Assembly: GCA_024227565.1 (NCBI GenBank)
Contig: JAAEUE010000336.1
Span: 27,580-91,579 of the forward strand
Direction of reading: 5' to 3'
From: Alphaproteobacteria bacterium
GTDB lineage: Bacteria; Pseudomonadota; Alphaproteobacteria; Rhizobiales; CAJQND01
DNA length: 64,000 bases
A model generated the notes under the pieces. The model worked only from the letters and a program-made list of their open reading frames with translations. It ran no database searches and was not told the DNA's origin. Below are positions 18,313-26,265 of this stretch, piece by piece. The position numbers and the translations under genes are program-made. Position 1 is the stretch's first letter. Each line of letters starts with the position of its first letter.

Positions 18313-18382
18313 AAAGATTGCCTCTCTGCGCATTTATCCAGCAAGATCAAGCAGGCACCCTATCAATGCGGATGCAGAGCGA

Positions 18383-19075
18383 TCAATCGGAATTACCGCC
18401 GAACAGAATACGGCAGACCAGGCCGGCCAGAAGACCGCCAAGCACCGGGGCCAACCAGAAAAGCCAGAGCTGATCCAACGCCCAACCTTCGGCGAACAAT
18501 GCCATTGCGGTGGAGCGGGCAGGGTTCAAAGAGGTGCCGGATATGGCGAATGTTGCAAAATGGGAGGCGCTGTAGGCGAAACCGATGGAAAGGGTGCCGA
18601 TGGGACGCGGTACATCGGCTTGACTAAACCTGAGGAACATTAGCACGAAGACGAAGGTTTGGAGCGCTTCTCCAGCAAAGACGGCCGGTGCCAGATAGCC
18701 GCCTGGCGAATGCCGGCCATAGCCGTTGGCCGCAAACTCCAGGGGCTGAAAACCGGGCTGGAACGAAAAAATCAAGAAAAGCGCCAAGGCGGCAAGCACC
18801 GCGCCTGCAAGTTGCGCGGCGATGTACAGTGCCAATTGCTTTGTGCTGATGCGGCGCTCCAACCAGGCACCTGCCGACACAGCAGGATTAACGTGTGCGC
18901 CGGAGATCGGTGCAAACAGATAGAACACACAAGCCAGCGTGAAGCCTGCCGCTAGGGCGATTCCGGTCAATCCCACGCCGAGGCCGCTCAGGCGGGCTGC
19001 ACCGACCATTGTGCCACAGAGAACGCTCACCAGGATGAAGGTGCCGAGCGCCTCTGCGAACATTATCTTGCGCAT
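18383..19075 (-). CDS. Aquaporin (MIP family, AqpZ-like)
   Basis: A 230-residue inner-membrane channel with six predicted transmembrane segments. It has both half-helix signatures, SGAHVNPAVS and GTSLNPARSTAMALF. Ser-Thr after the second NPAR fits water-selective AqpZ rather than glycerol facilitators, which carry Asp there. Start at ATG 19075 (MRKIMFAEALGTF). An upstream ATG at 19117 lacks a ribosome site. It is divergent from creatinase across 249 bases that include a structured RNA leader on the other strand. A link to urea from creatinase is possible but not shown. Confidence 0.88.
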   Translation of the reverse strand: MRKIMFAEALGTFILVSVLCGTMVGAARLSGLGVGLTGIALAAGFTLACVFYLFAPISGAHVNPAVSAGAWLERRISTKQLALYIAAQLAGAVLAALALFLIFSFQPGFQPLEFAANGYGRHSPGGYLAPAVFAGEALQTFVFVLMFLRFSQADVPRPIGTLSIGFAYSASHFATFAISGTSLNPARSTAMALFAEGWALDQLWLFWLAPVLGGLLAGLVCRILFGGNSD

Positions 19076-19167
19076 AAATACCGGTCCCTGGCCCTTGGTC
19101 GTTTGCTTCTGGCGCATGTCGTTTTTCAGCGTGCATTTTTACATCCATTTTGCTAGTGGTATTTCAG

Positions 19168-19292
19168 TTGGGTGCATGCCGATGGCGTCGGCAGGAGCGA
19201 ACCGCTCTAACCCAATCGCGAAGGGACTGCCGTCCCTTTCCTGTACGCCCGGAGACTCGCTTCCGGGCGGTTTCTCTTGAGCACCCGGAAGT
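19168..19292 (+). promoter_or_regulatory. Structured 5' leader of creatinase (candidate riboswitch/attenuator)
   Basis: Hand folding gives a three-way junction. TTGGGT (19168-19173) pairs with ACCCAA (19210-19215), enclosing TGCCGA/TCGGCA (19177-19193) and GGAGCG/CGCTCT (19194-19208). A perfect AAGGGAC-TGCC-GTCCCTT hairpin follows (19221-19238). Next is a GC-rich hairpin CGCCCGGA/TCCGGGCG (19246-19269) followed by GTTTCTCTT. The segment CTTCCGGG (19260-19267) can instead pair with CCCGGAAG (19284-19291), excluding that hairpin. I do not recognise a known riboswitch consensus. Function is inferred from architecture and position. Confidence 0.45.
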
Positions 19293-19324
19293 CCCTGATG
19301 ACACGTGTGTTTGGAGATAAAACC

Positions 19325-20551
19325 ATGAAACGCCAACAATTTCTGCAAATCCAAAATGGTGAAGAAGCTGCCCTTCCGTTCTCGAACGGCGAGTATGAGC
19401 GTCGTCTGAATGAAATTCGCAAAGTGATGGAGACCGACGGTCTCGACGCGGTGCTGTTCACCTCAATGCACAATGTGGCCTACGCGTCGGGCTTTCTGTA
19501 TTGCAGCTTCGGCCGGCCCTACGCTTGCGTGGTGACGGCACAGAACTGCACGACGATTTCTGCCAACATCGATGGCGGCCAGCCCTGGCGGCGCGGTGTT
19601 GCTGACAACCTGGTCTACACCGACTGGGAACGCGGCAATTACTACCGCGCCATTAAGTCAGTCCTCGAAGGCGCCCGCCGGGTTGGTGTGGAGTTCGACC
19701 ATCTCAACCTGGCCATGAAAGCCGAATTGGAAGCAGCTCTGCCTGGCGTCGCATTCAGCGATGTTTCGCCAGCGGTGATGAAGACCCGCATGCACAAATC
19801 GCCTGAGGAAATTGAGCTGATCCGGGCCGGGGCGGCGGTCGCCGACATTGGCGGTTACGCCATCCGGGATGCAATCGTTGAAGGTGCCTCTGAGGTTGAA
19901 ATCGCGCAAGCAGGGCGGCTTGCCATGGAGCGGGAAATCACCCGGCGTTTTCCCCTCAGCGAGGTTCGCGACACTTGGGTGTGGTTCCAGTCGGGGCTCA
20001 ACACAGATGGTGCGCACAACCCGTTGACTATGCGAACCTTGCGTTCAGGCGACATCTTGAGCCTGAACACGTTTCCCATGATATCGGGCTACTACACTGC
20101 TTTGGAACGCACATTGTTCATCGGCGAGCCAAGCGCTGCCCATCTCAAATATTGGGAACTCAACGTTAAAGTGCACGAGCGTGGCCTGGAGCTGATTCGC
20201 CCAGGCGCCAAATGCGCAGACATCTGCGCTGAGCTGAACGGGCTCTATGAAGAGGCTGGCGCCTTGGATCGGCGCACCTTCGGGTATGGCCACTCGTTCG
20301 GCGTGCTTTCCCACTATTACGGCCGGGAGGCTGGACTGGAACTACGCGAAGATATCGACACTGTCATCGAGCCGGGCATGGTCATTTCCATGGAGCCGAT
20401 GATCATGATCCCCGAGGGCGAGCCGGGCGCTGGAGGCTACCGTGAGCATGACATTCTGGTGGTCACAGAGCAGGGCGCCGATAACATCACCGGGTTCCCA
20501 TTCGGCCCGGCCCATAACATTCTTCCAGTACGCCGTATGAGAGCTGCCTAA
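19325..20551 (+). CDS. Creatinase (creatine amidinohydrolase)
   Basis: A 408-residue pita-bread-fold enzyme that hydrolyses creatine to sarcosine and urea. It matches the Pseudomonas putida enzyme along its length: YCSFGRPYA, ISANIDGGQPWRR, SGLNTDGAHNPLT, RTFGYGHSFGVLSHYYGRE and PGAGGYREHDILVV. Arg64, His231, Glu261, Arg334 and Glu357 line up with the known substrate-binding and catalytic residues (Arg64, His232, Glu262, Arg335, Glu358 there, from memory). The ATG at 19325 follows GGAGAT by six bases. An in-frame ATG at 19298 is less likely. No creatininase, sarcosine oxidase or urease lies nearby. Confidence 0.93.
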   Translation: MKRQQFLQIQNGEEAALPFSNGEYERRLNEIRKVMETDGLDAVLFTSMHNVAYASGFLYCSFGRPYACVVTAQNCTTISANIDGGQPWRRGVADNLVYTDWERGNYYRAIKSVLEGARRVGVEFDHLNLAMKAELEAALPGVAFSDVSPAVMKTRMHKSPEEIELIRAGAAVADIGGYAIRDAIVEGASEVEIAQAGRLAMEREITRRFPLSEVRDTWVWFQSGLNTDGAHNPLTMRTLRSGDILSLNTFPMISGYYTALERTLFIGEPSAAHLKYWELNVKVHERGLELIRPGAKCADICAELNGLYEEAGALDRRTFGYGHSFGVLSHYYGREAGLELREDIDTVIEPGMVISMEPMIMIPEGEPGAGGYREHDILVVTEQGADNITGFPFGPAHNILPVRRMRAA

Positions 20552-20558
20552 CGCCTTG

Positions 20559-20588
20559 AGCGCCCTGGCAGAGGTTTGCCGGGGCGCT
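20559..20588 (+). terminator. Hairpin terminator after creatinase
   Basis: AGCGCCCTGGCA (20559-20570) pairs with TGCCGGGGCGCT (20577-20588) over 12 base pairs, including one wobble, with a six-base loop. It begins eight bases after the creatinase stop. The following T-tract is poor, so termination strength is uncertain. Confidence 0.65.
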
Positions 20589-20765
20589 TGTCTGGCCCGC
20601 TATTGGTATTCGCAGCAGGAATACACGGCTAAAAGCAAATTCAGCTTGGGTTCATGTACTTAGAGGTAAATATGGCCGACGATTAACAATCATATCGTTT
20701 TAGGATATAGTGATGGCCGGTTTGGGCATTGCCATTCCATTGCGATGGAGTAAAGGACCCTAAAT

Positions 20766-20987
20766 ATGAAGACACTTTATGCAGCAGCGATTCTCGCGAC
20801 CGCATTCACGTTTTCCTCGCCGGTCGCCGGCGTGGATCAGGCAAATGCTTCTGACCGCAAGGACCGAATCCAAGTTTGCGATTGGTACAGAACCAAGGCG
20901 CAGTTCGCCTCGCTTCGCGGAAACCGCGATAAGTCCGAGTTTTATTGGCACCTGTTCCGGGCCTGCATGAACGACCGGATCGACTAG
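20766..20987 (+). CDS. Small exported protein of unknown function
   Basis: A 73-residue protein with a clear signal peptide (MKTLYAAAILATAFTFSS, cleavage near residue 20-28). The mature part is a short charged chain with two cysteines (CDWYRTKAQF and FRACMND) that could form a disulfide in the periplasm. AAGGA lies ten bases before the ATG. I do not recognise the family. It stands alone between two hairpins, which supports an independent transcript. Confidence 0.6.
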   Translation: MKTLYAAAILATAFTFSSPVAGVDQANASDRKDRIQVCDWYRTKAQFASLRGNRDKSEFYWHLFRACMNDRID

Positions 20988-21023
20988 CCAGATCGGCCTT
21001 AACGGCAATTCTCATCCGTCTTA

Positions 21024-21053
21024 GGGCCGGAGACCTTGAATGGTCTTCGGTCC
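21024..21053 (+). terminator. Hairpin terminator after the small exported protein
   Basis: GGGCCGGAGACC (21024-21035) pairs with GGTCTTCGGTCC (21042-21053) over 12 positions with two wobble pairs and a six-base loop. A TGTTTTC stretch follows eight bases later. Confidence 0.55.
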
Positions 21054-21115
21054 GCTTGCCTGTTTTCAAGACATTCACGCTTTTGCCGCCATCATAATTT
21101 GTTACACTCGGCGGC

Positions 21116-23206
21116 ATGAATGCTCGCCCCGAGATCAAGACGGTTCACTCTGTCTGTCCCCATGATTGCCCGTCCGCCTGTGCCCTTGAAGTCGAGGTTC
21201 TCGACGAGCACACGATCGGCCGTGTTTATGGCGCCAAGCAGAACACCTACACCGCCGGTGTGGTCTGCGCCAAAGTGGCCCGATACGCAGAACGTGTTCA
21301 CCATCCAGACCGTCTAACGCACGCGTTGAAGCGGAAGGGTGCAAAGGGCTCGGGGGAATGGCAGGAAATAGCCATTGAAGATGCTCTCGACGAGGTCGCC
21401 GAGCAACTCCTTAAAATTGAATCCCGCCATGGTGCCGAAGCGATTTGGCCCTATTACTACGCGGGCACCATGGGCTTGGTCATGCGCGATGGCATCAACC
21501 GTCTGCGTCATGTGAAGGGCTATTCCGGCATGTACGACACCTTCTGCGTGTCGCTGCCCTGGTCAGGATACATCGCCGGCACCGGCAAACTGGCGGGCGC
21601 CGATCCGCGGGAAATGGCGAAGTCGGATCTGATCATCATCTGGGGCACCAACCCGGTGCACACACAGGTGAATGTGATGACCCACGCCATCCGCGGCCGC
21701 AAGGAGCGCGGGGCAAAGATCGTCTGTGTTGATGTGTATGAAACCTCCACGATGAAACAAGCCGACGTGGGCGTGGTTCTCAAGCCCGGCACAGATGGGG
21801 CGTTGGCGTGCGCGCTGATGCACATCCTGTTTCGCGATGGCACCGCAGACCGCGCCTATATGGCCAAATACACAGATGATCCGGCGGGCCTGGAGGCGCA
21901 GCTGAAGGACAAGACCCCTGAATGGGCTGCGACGATTACCGGGCTCAAGATGGAGCAGATTGAAGATCTGGCGCGGATGATCGGTGAAACCGACCGCACT
22001 TATTTTCGGCTGGGTTATGGTTTTGCACGCCAGCGTAACGGCTCGGCCAACATGCATGCCGCCCTCTCGATCGCGGCGGTGAAGGGCTGTTGGCAGCACG
22101 AAGGCGGCGGGGCGTTTCACAATAACGGCGGCATCTACCACTGGAACAAGACGCTGATCGAGGGACTGGACGTCAAGGACGCCTCTGTGCGGTGGATGGA
22201 CCAGTCGCAAATCGGCCGGGTTCTAACCGGCGACAAGGCGGCGCTGAAGGGCGGTGGCCCGGTGATGGCGCTGTTCACCCAGAACACCAATCCGGTTTCC
22301 GTGGCGCCTGAACAGGAGCTGGTGAAACAGGGCTTTGCGCGGAAAGATCTGTTCACGTGTGTCCATGAGCAATTCCTGACCGAAACCGCGGCGTGGGCCG
22401 ATATTGTCCTGCCGGCCACCATGTTCCTGGAGCATGATGATCTCTATCAGGGCGGAGGGCACCAACACATCATGCTGGGCCCCAAGCTCATTGAGGCGCC
22501 GGGAGAATGCCGTTCCAACCATGACGTTCTGGTCGGTCTCGCCAAGCGCTTGGGCGCTGAGCATGATGGTTTCAGCCAAACGCCTGGTCAGCTCATAGAC
22601 CACACCCTCCAGGAAAGCGGCTGGGGAACGGTGGAGGAGCTGGAGAAAGTGCACTGGATCGATGCTCAGCCTGAATTTGAAAAAGCGCATTTTCTGAAGG
22701 GCTTTGGCCATCCTGACGGCAAATACCGCTTCAGTCCCGATTGGAAGAGCGCCTATTTCAGGCGCGAGGTCACCAACTATGGCGACTGCGAGGCCATGCC
22801 GAAATGGCCAACCCATTGGGATGTGACGGAAAACGCTGACGCAGAACATCCCTTCCGCATGGCCACAAGCCCGGCGCGAAACTTCCTCAACTCATCGTTC
22901 AACGAAACCCCGACGTCCATCGAAAAAGAAGGCAGGCCTGAGCTCTATGTGCATCCGGAAGATCTGACGGACCTGGGCCTGGAGGATGGCCAGAAGGTCG
23001 TCATCGGCAACACGCGCGGCCAGGTTCGTCTGCACGTGAGTGCGTTTGAAGGTGTTCAGCGCGGTGTGGTCATCGCCGAATCCATTTGGCCAAACCATGC
23101 ATTTGAGGATGGGCGCGGCATCAACACCCTGGTGTCTGCCGATGTTCCTGCGCCGGTGGGCGGTGGAACCTTCCATGACGTTCATGTCTGGGTGCGCGCG
23201 GCCTAG
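21116..23206 (+). CDS. Molybdopterin-dependent oxidoreductase (DMSO reductase superfamily)
   Basis: A 696-residue catalytic-type subunit. The N-terminal [4Fe-4S] motif uses Cys14, Cys18, Cys22 and Cys51 (VCPHDCPSACALE, then GVVCAKV). SDLIIIWGTNPVHTQ and FTQNTNPVS are pterin-binding segments. The C-terminal MopB domain has HPEDLTDLGLEDGQKV. Cys144 (in DTFCVSLPW) sits where the metal ligand is expected, though this is a guess. No Tat signal is present, so it is cytoplasmic. No electron-transfer subunit, membrane anchor or cofactor gene adjoins it. Substrate unknown. Its TAG stop shares CTAG with the convergent gene. Confidence 0.88.
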   Translation: MNARPEIKTVHSVCPHDCPSACALEVEVLDEHTIGRVYGAKQNTYTAGVVCAKVARYAERVHHPDRLTHALKRKGAKGSGEWQEIAIEDALDEVAEQLLKIESRHGAEAIWPYYYAGTMGLVMRDGINRLRHVKGYSGMYDTFCVSLPWSGYIAGTGKLAGADPREMAKSDLIIIWGTNPVHTQVNVMTHAIRGRKERGAKIVCVDVYETSTMKQADVGVVLKPGTDGALACALMHILFRDGTADRAYMAKYTDDPAGLEAQLKDKTPEWAATITGLKMEQIEDLARMIGETDRTYFRLGYGFARQRNGSANMHAALSIAAVKGCWQHEGGGAFHNNGGIYHWNKTLIEGLDVKDASVRWMDQSQIGRVLTGDKAALKGGGPVMALFTQNTNPVSVAPEQELVKQGFARKDLFTCVHEQFLTETAAWADIVLPATMFLEHDDLYQGGGHQHIMLGPKLIEAPGECRSNHDVLVGLAKRLGAEHDGFSQTPGQLIDHTLQESGWGTVEELEKVHWIDAQPEFEKAHFLKGFGHPDGKYRFSPDWKSAYFRREVTNYGDCEAMPKWPTHWDVTENADAEHPFRMATSPARNFLNSSFNETPTSIEKEGRPELYVHPEDLTDLGLEDGQKVVIGNTRGQVRLHVSAFEGVQRGVVIAESIWPNHAFEDGRGINTLVSADVPAPVGGGTFHDVHVWVRAA

Positions 23207-24054
23207 CCCTTTTGCCGCCGTTTCTCCGGGCGATCATCTGCGCTGGTGATCTCGGTCAGGCCCGTCATGTTGGTTTTGCGCGAGCTGTGCACGCACAGCA
23301 TGTTCACGCTCACAACACCGGGCCATGGATTGTGAGCGTTGTTGGCCCAGTTGTCCTTGTTGAAATAGGGCGGTGTGTGCCACCAGGCGCGGTATCCCAG
23401 GTTTTGAATTTGCGCGATCAGCTCTACCGATTTTTCAGGGCGATCATTCTCCACATAGAGAATTGGGGAGCAGGATTTGATGAGGTTCTCCGCCCCTTCA
23501 ATCACCGGATGCTCCATGCCTTCAGCATCGATCTTCAACAGATCGCAGCGCCGCAAGCCCAAATCGTCGAGCGGCACGATCTCGATCATCATGCCGGTTT
23601 GGACATCCGGCAGCATCTCAAGGGAAACGCCGCCAAAGTTGCCCTTCAGCGCGTAGTTGATGTCGGGAAACCGCATCTTGCTGGCCGCGCTGCCGCAGGC
23701 CTGGTTGTGGGGGTAGACGTTGGTCAGCCCGTTCAGCGCGAGATTGGCACACAGGTTCTGGAAGATCACCGGTTGGGGCTCGAACGCATAGACGCGCCCG
23801 CTTTGGCCTGCTTTCCGGGCCAGGGCAACCGTATGCGCGCCGATGTTTGCGCCCACCTCCACGGCGGTGCCGCCGGCCGGCAGGAGCTGGAGGAGGACTT
23901 GGGATTCAAGCTCTGAGAACTCGCCATAGTCAACCATCGCCCGCCCGATGTAGGTATCGTTAGGATTGGCAAGAAAGCGCCCATGGCGCGTGTTGACCAG
24001 CTCGTAACGGAGGCCAAGCTCAGTGTCGGGTTCATCGCGTTCCTTGGCTTCCAT
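23203..24054 (-). CDS. FkbM-family methyltransferase
   Basis: About 283 residues with a class I SAM-binding fold: motif I VEVGANIGAHTVALA, then YAFEPQPVIFQNL, and DLLKIDAEGMEHPVIEGA, the FkbM-family signature. Proteins of this family methylate sugars or lipids in glycans and natural products. The target here is unknown. The open frame extends well upstream, but ATG 24054 (MEAKERDEP) or ATG 24066 is the likely start; neither has a strong ribosome site. It is divergent from the PLP decarboxylase gene. Confidence 0.85.
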   Translation of the reverse strand: MEAKERDEPDTELGLRYELVNTRHGRFLANPNDTYIGRAMVDYGEFSELESQVLLQLLPAGGTAVEVGANIGAHTVALARKAGQSGRVYAFEPQPVIFQNLCANLALNGLTNVYPHNQACGSAASKMRFPDINYALKGNFGGVSLEMLPDVQTGMMIEIVPLDDLGLRRCDLLKIDAEGMEHPVIEGAENLIKSCSPILYVENDRPEKSVELIAQIQNLGYRAWWHTPPYFNKDNWANNAHNPWPGVVSVNMLCVHSSRKTNMTGLTEITSADDRPEKRRQKG

Positions 24055-24195
24055 GATCAACAACATATACGCCAATAGCGAGTCGAATTGAAGCTGTGCA
24101 CGCCTCAAAACTGCTGTACGAAACGTGTGCTGAGCGCTACCCGAACCGGTGTTGAAGGTGAGACAAAAGAGTGTTGAATGCTGGAGAATGGTGAG

Positions 24196-25401
24196 ATGAA
24201 TGACGGTCAACCCACTGAGTCTGACTTGAAAAAGGCGCTGAATTACCTGCTCGAATGGTGCGCTAAACAACACTTTGACAACACTTCAACACAACTAAAT
24301 GTGTTGCCCGACACTGGCCTGGGGCAAGCTGAAGCGGCACGTTTGACGGCAAATCTCAGCCTGAACAGGGCGCAAAGTTTCCACTCCGCAGGCTGGTTTG
24401 CCCACATGGATCCACCCACGCCCTGGGTTACCTGGACCACCCAGGCGTTCACTGCCGCCATGAACCAGAACCTGCTGCACCCTGACACCGGCGAGATTGG
24501 CCGGCAGGTGGAAGCCGATGTGGTGGCAGCGCTGGCGCCGCATTTCGGCATGGACGGGGGCCACATGGTGCCCGGATCCACCCTGGCCAACCTGACGGCC
24601 ATATGGGCCGCGCGCGAGGTTGCCGGTGCCCGGGAGGTGGTGGCCTCAGAGCTGGCACACCTCAGCGTGGCCAAAGCCGCGCACGTTTTGGGCCTGCCAT
24701 ACCGGGCAGTGCCCTGTGACGGGGCAGGGCACATCGAGGCTGATCAGCTGGGCAACTTGGAAGGCGCCTGCCTCGTGCTCACCGCAGGGGCCACCAGCAC
24801 TGGCTCAGTGGACCCCATGACACCAATGCCGAAGGCCGCTTGGGTTCACGTTGATGCAGCCTGGGCTGGGCCACTGCGGTTGTCCCCAACCCACCGATCG
24901 AAGCTCGCAGGCCTTGATGCTGCCCAGTCCGTTGCGGTGTCAGCACACAAGTGGCTGTGGCAACCGAAGGACTCTGCCCTGATCTTGTTCTCCGACAGCA
25001 CTGCCGCCCACCAGGCGCTGTCGTTTGGCGGGGCCTACTTGGCCGCGCCCAACATTGGCGTAATGGGCTCCAGCGCGGCTAGGGCCATCCCACTGGCAGC
25101 AACATTGATGGCCTTCGGTCTTGAGGGCATCGCCGAGCGTCTGGACGCCTGCATGGCGCTCGCAAGCCGTTTTGCAGGGCACCTGGAGGCCGATTCTAGA
25201 TTTGAGCTCTGGGCACCGCCGGAAACCGGCGTCATTGCCTGGCGGCCGGTTGGTGGCAGCGTGCCCGATCTGCGGGCCAAGCTTGCCGCACAGGGCTACT
25301 TCGTGTCGCAAACCAAGCTGGACGGCGAAGATTGGCTCAGGAGCGTTGCCATCCACCCGGGTATCGACGTGGACGCGGTATATCACGCAGCGCGCAGCTA
25401 G
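24196..25401 (+). CDS. PLP-dependent decarboxylase (group II amino-acid decarboxylase family)
   Basis: About 401 residues with the fold-type I PLP core. HMVPGSTLANLTAIWAAR is the cofactor phosphate region, AAWVHVDAAWAGPLRL has the conserved Asp and Ala, and SAHKWLWQPKDSAL carries the PLP lysine. The overall pattern fits aromatic-amino-acid, glutamate or aspartate decarboxylases, but shorter than most. The substrate is not predictable. ATG 24196 has GGAGA eight bases upstream; an ATG at 24178 is also in frame. The stop shares CTAG with the convergent glutathione transferase gene. Confidence 0.82.
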   Translation: MNDGQPTESDLKKALNYLLEWCAKQHFDNTSTQLNVLPDTGLGQAEAARLTANLSLNRAQSFHSAGWFAHMDPPTPWVTWTTQAFTAAMNQNLLHPDTGEIGRQVEADVVAALAPHFGMDGGHMVPGSTLANLTAIWAAREVAGAREVVASELAHLSVAKAAHVLGLPYRAVPCDGAGHIEADQLGNLEGACLVLTAGATSTGSVDPMTPMPKAAWVHVDAAWAGPLRLSPTHRSKLAGLDAAQSVAVSAHKWLWQPKDSALILFSDSTAAHQALSFGGAYLAAPNIGVMGSSAARAIPLAATLMAFGLEGIAERLDACMALASRFAGHLEADSRFELWAPPETGVIAWRPVGGSVPDLRAKLAAQGYFVSQTKLDGEDWLRSVAIHPGIDVDAVYHAARS

Positions 25402-26000
25402 GTGCGCTCGCGCACCTCCCAAGCCTTTTCAAAGGCTGGGCGAGAGCGAACCCGTTTGAAGTAATCGCCCAGCTTGCCGTCTGGCAGATCCCATCCAGGT
25501 GTGTTCATCGCCCAGCCGGCGCAGTGGCCCAGGATGAGGTCGGGCACCGTGAACTCCGCGCCCATCACATAGTCATTGTCGCCCAGCCGTTCGGCCAGCA
25601 CCCCCATCGACCGGCCAAACTCCCACTTGCAGGTGGCCTTGACCGCTTCAACCCGGTGCTCTTCGGGCAAAACGAAGCTGTGGCGGGCGTTGGTCCATAA
25701 GATCGCATCCACCTCATCCAGGGCGAACTGTGTGAAGCTGTCCTGTTTGGCCCGTTCAATGGTGCCGGCAGGGGCTGTCGCCGCGCCGTGTTTGTCAGCG
25801 AGATACTGACAAATCGCCACCGAATCGATGACGATGTCTTCACCGTCCTTAAGCGCGGGCACTTTGCCGGACGGATTGACTTCAGTGATCGCCTCAGCGT
25901 GTGGGCCGCACGGTTCAACTTCGTAGTTTTGCCCCAGCTCCTCGAGCATCCAGATGACGCGAAATCCGCGCGTTTTCGGGGTTCCAATAACGGTGTACAT
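25398..26000 (-). CDS. Glutathione S-transferase
   Basis: A 200-residue GST. The thioredoxin-like N-terminal domain reads MYTVIGTPKTRGFRVIWMLEELG. NPSGKVPALKDGEDIVIDSVAIC carries the cis-Pro and the glutathione gamma-glutamyl site, and the C-terminal helical domain contains FTVPDLILGHC with the N-capping Asp. ATG 26000 has GGAGA six bases upstream. Substrate unknown; likely detoxification. Confidence 0.9.
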   Translation of the reverse strand: MYTVIGTPKTRGFRVIWMLEELGQNYEVEPCGPHAEAITEVNPSGKVPALKDGEDIVIDSVAICQYLADKHGAATAPAGTIERAKQDSFTQFALDEVDAILWTNARHSFVLPEEHRVEAVKATCKWEFGRSMGVLAERLGDNDYVMGAEFTVPDLILGHCAGWAMNTPGWDLPDGKLGDYFKRVRSRPAFEKAWEVRERT

Positions 26001-26265
26001 GGCATTCTCCTGGAAAAGTGCGGTGCAAACCAGCTCTAAAGTGCCGTTCGCGGACCGTCGATGGTCTCTGGCTCGATATTTGTTCTTCTGGGCTTTGATA
26101 AGCTTTCTTAGCTTGCCGTCAATCAATTCCGGCAAGGTGAAATTGCCGATTGCTTCTGTCAGCAGAAATGCGGATCATAGGGGCAGCGCAATTGCGTGTT
26201 GAGTGGCCGGTTCAAAATGGCGCCTAGAAGCCGAACCGGTGGGGAAGGTTAAATGGAGGAATGAA

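Noticed and set aside
19141..19324. Glycine or guanidine riboswitch upstream of creatinase
   Set aside because: The conserved glycine-aptamer signature and the ACGR loops of guanidine-II are absent. Only the general layout is riboswitch-like, so no known class is claimed.
24150..24300. Repeated GTGTTGAA and its complement around the start of the PLP decarboxylase
   Set aside because: Several copies lie inside coding sequence and can be explained by Asn/Thr/Gln codons. Spacing is irregular and no stable fold is evident.
26130..26148. CGGCAA/TTGCCG hairpin in the leader of the substrate-binding protein
   Set aside because: A six-base stem is expected by chance in a 265-base GC-rich gap, and no competing structure or T-tract accompanies it.
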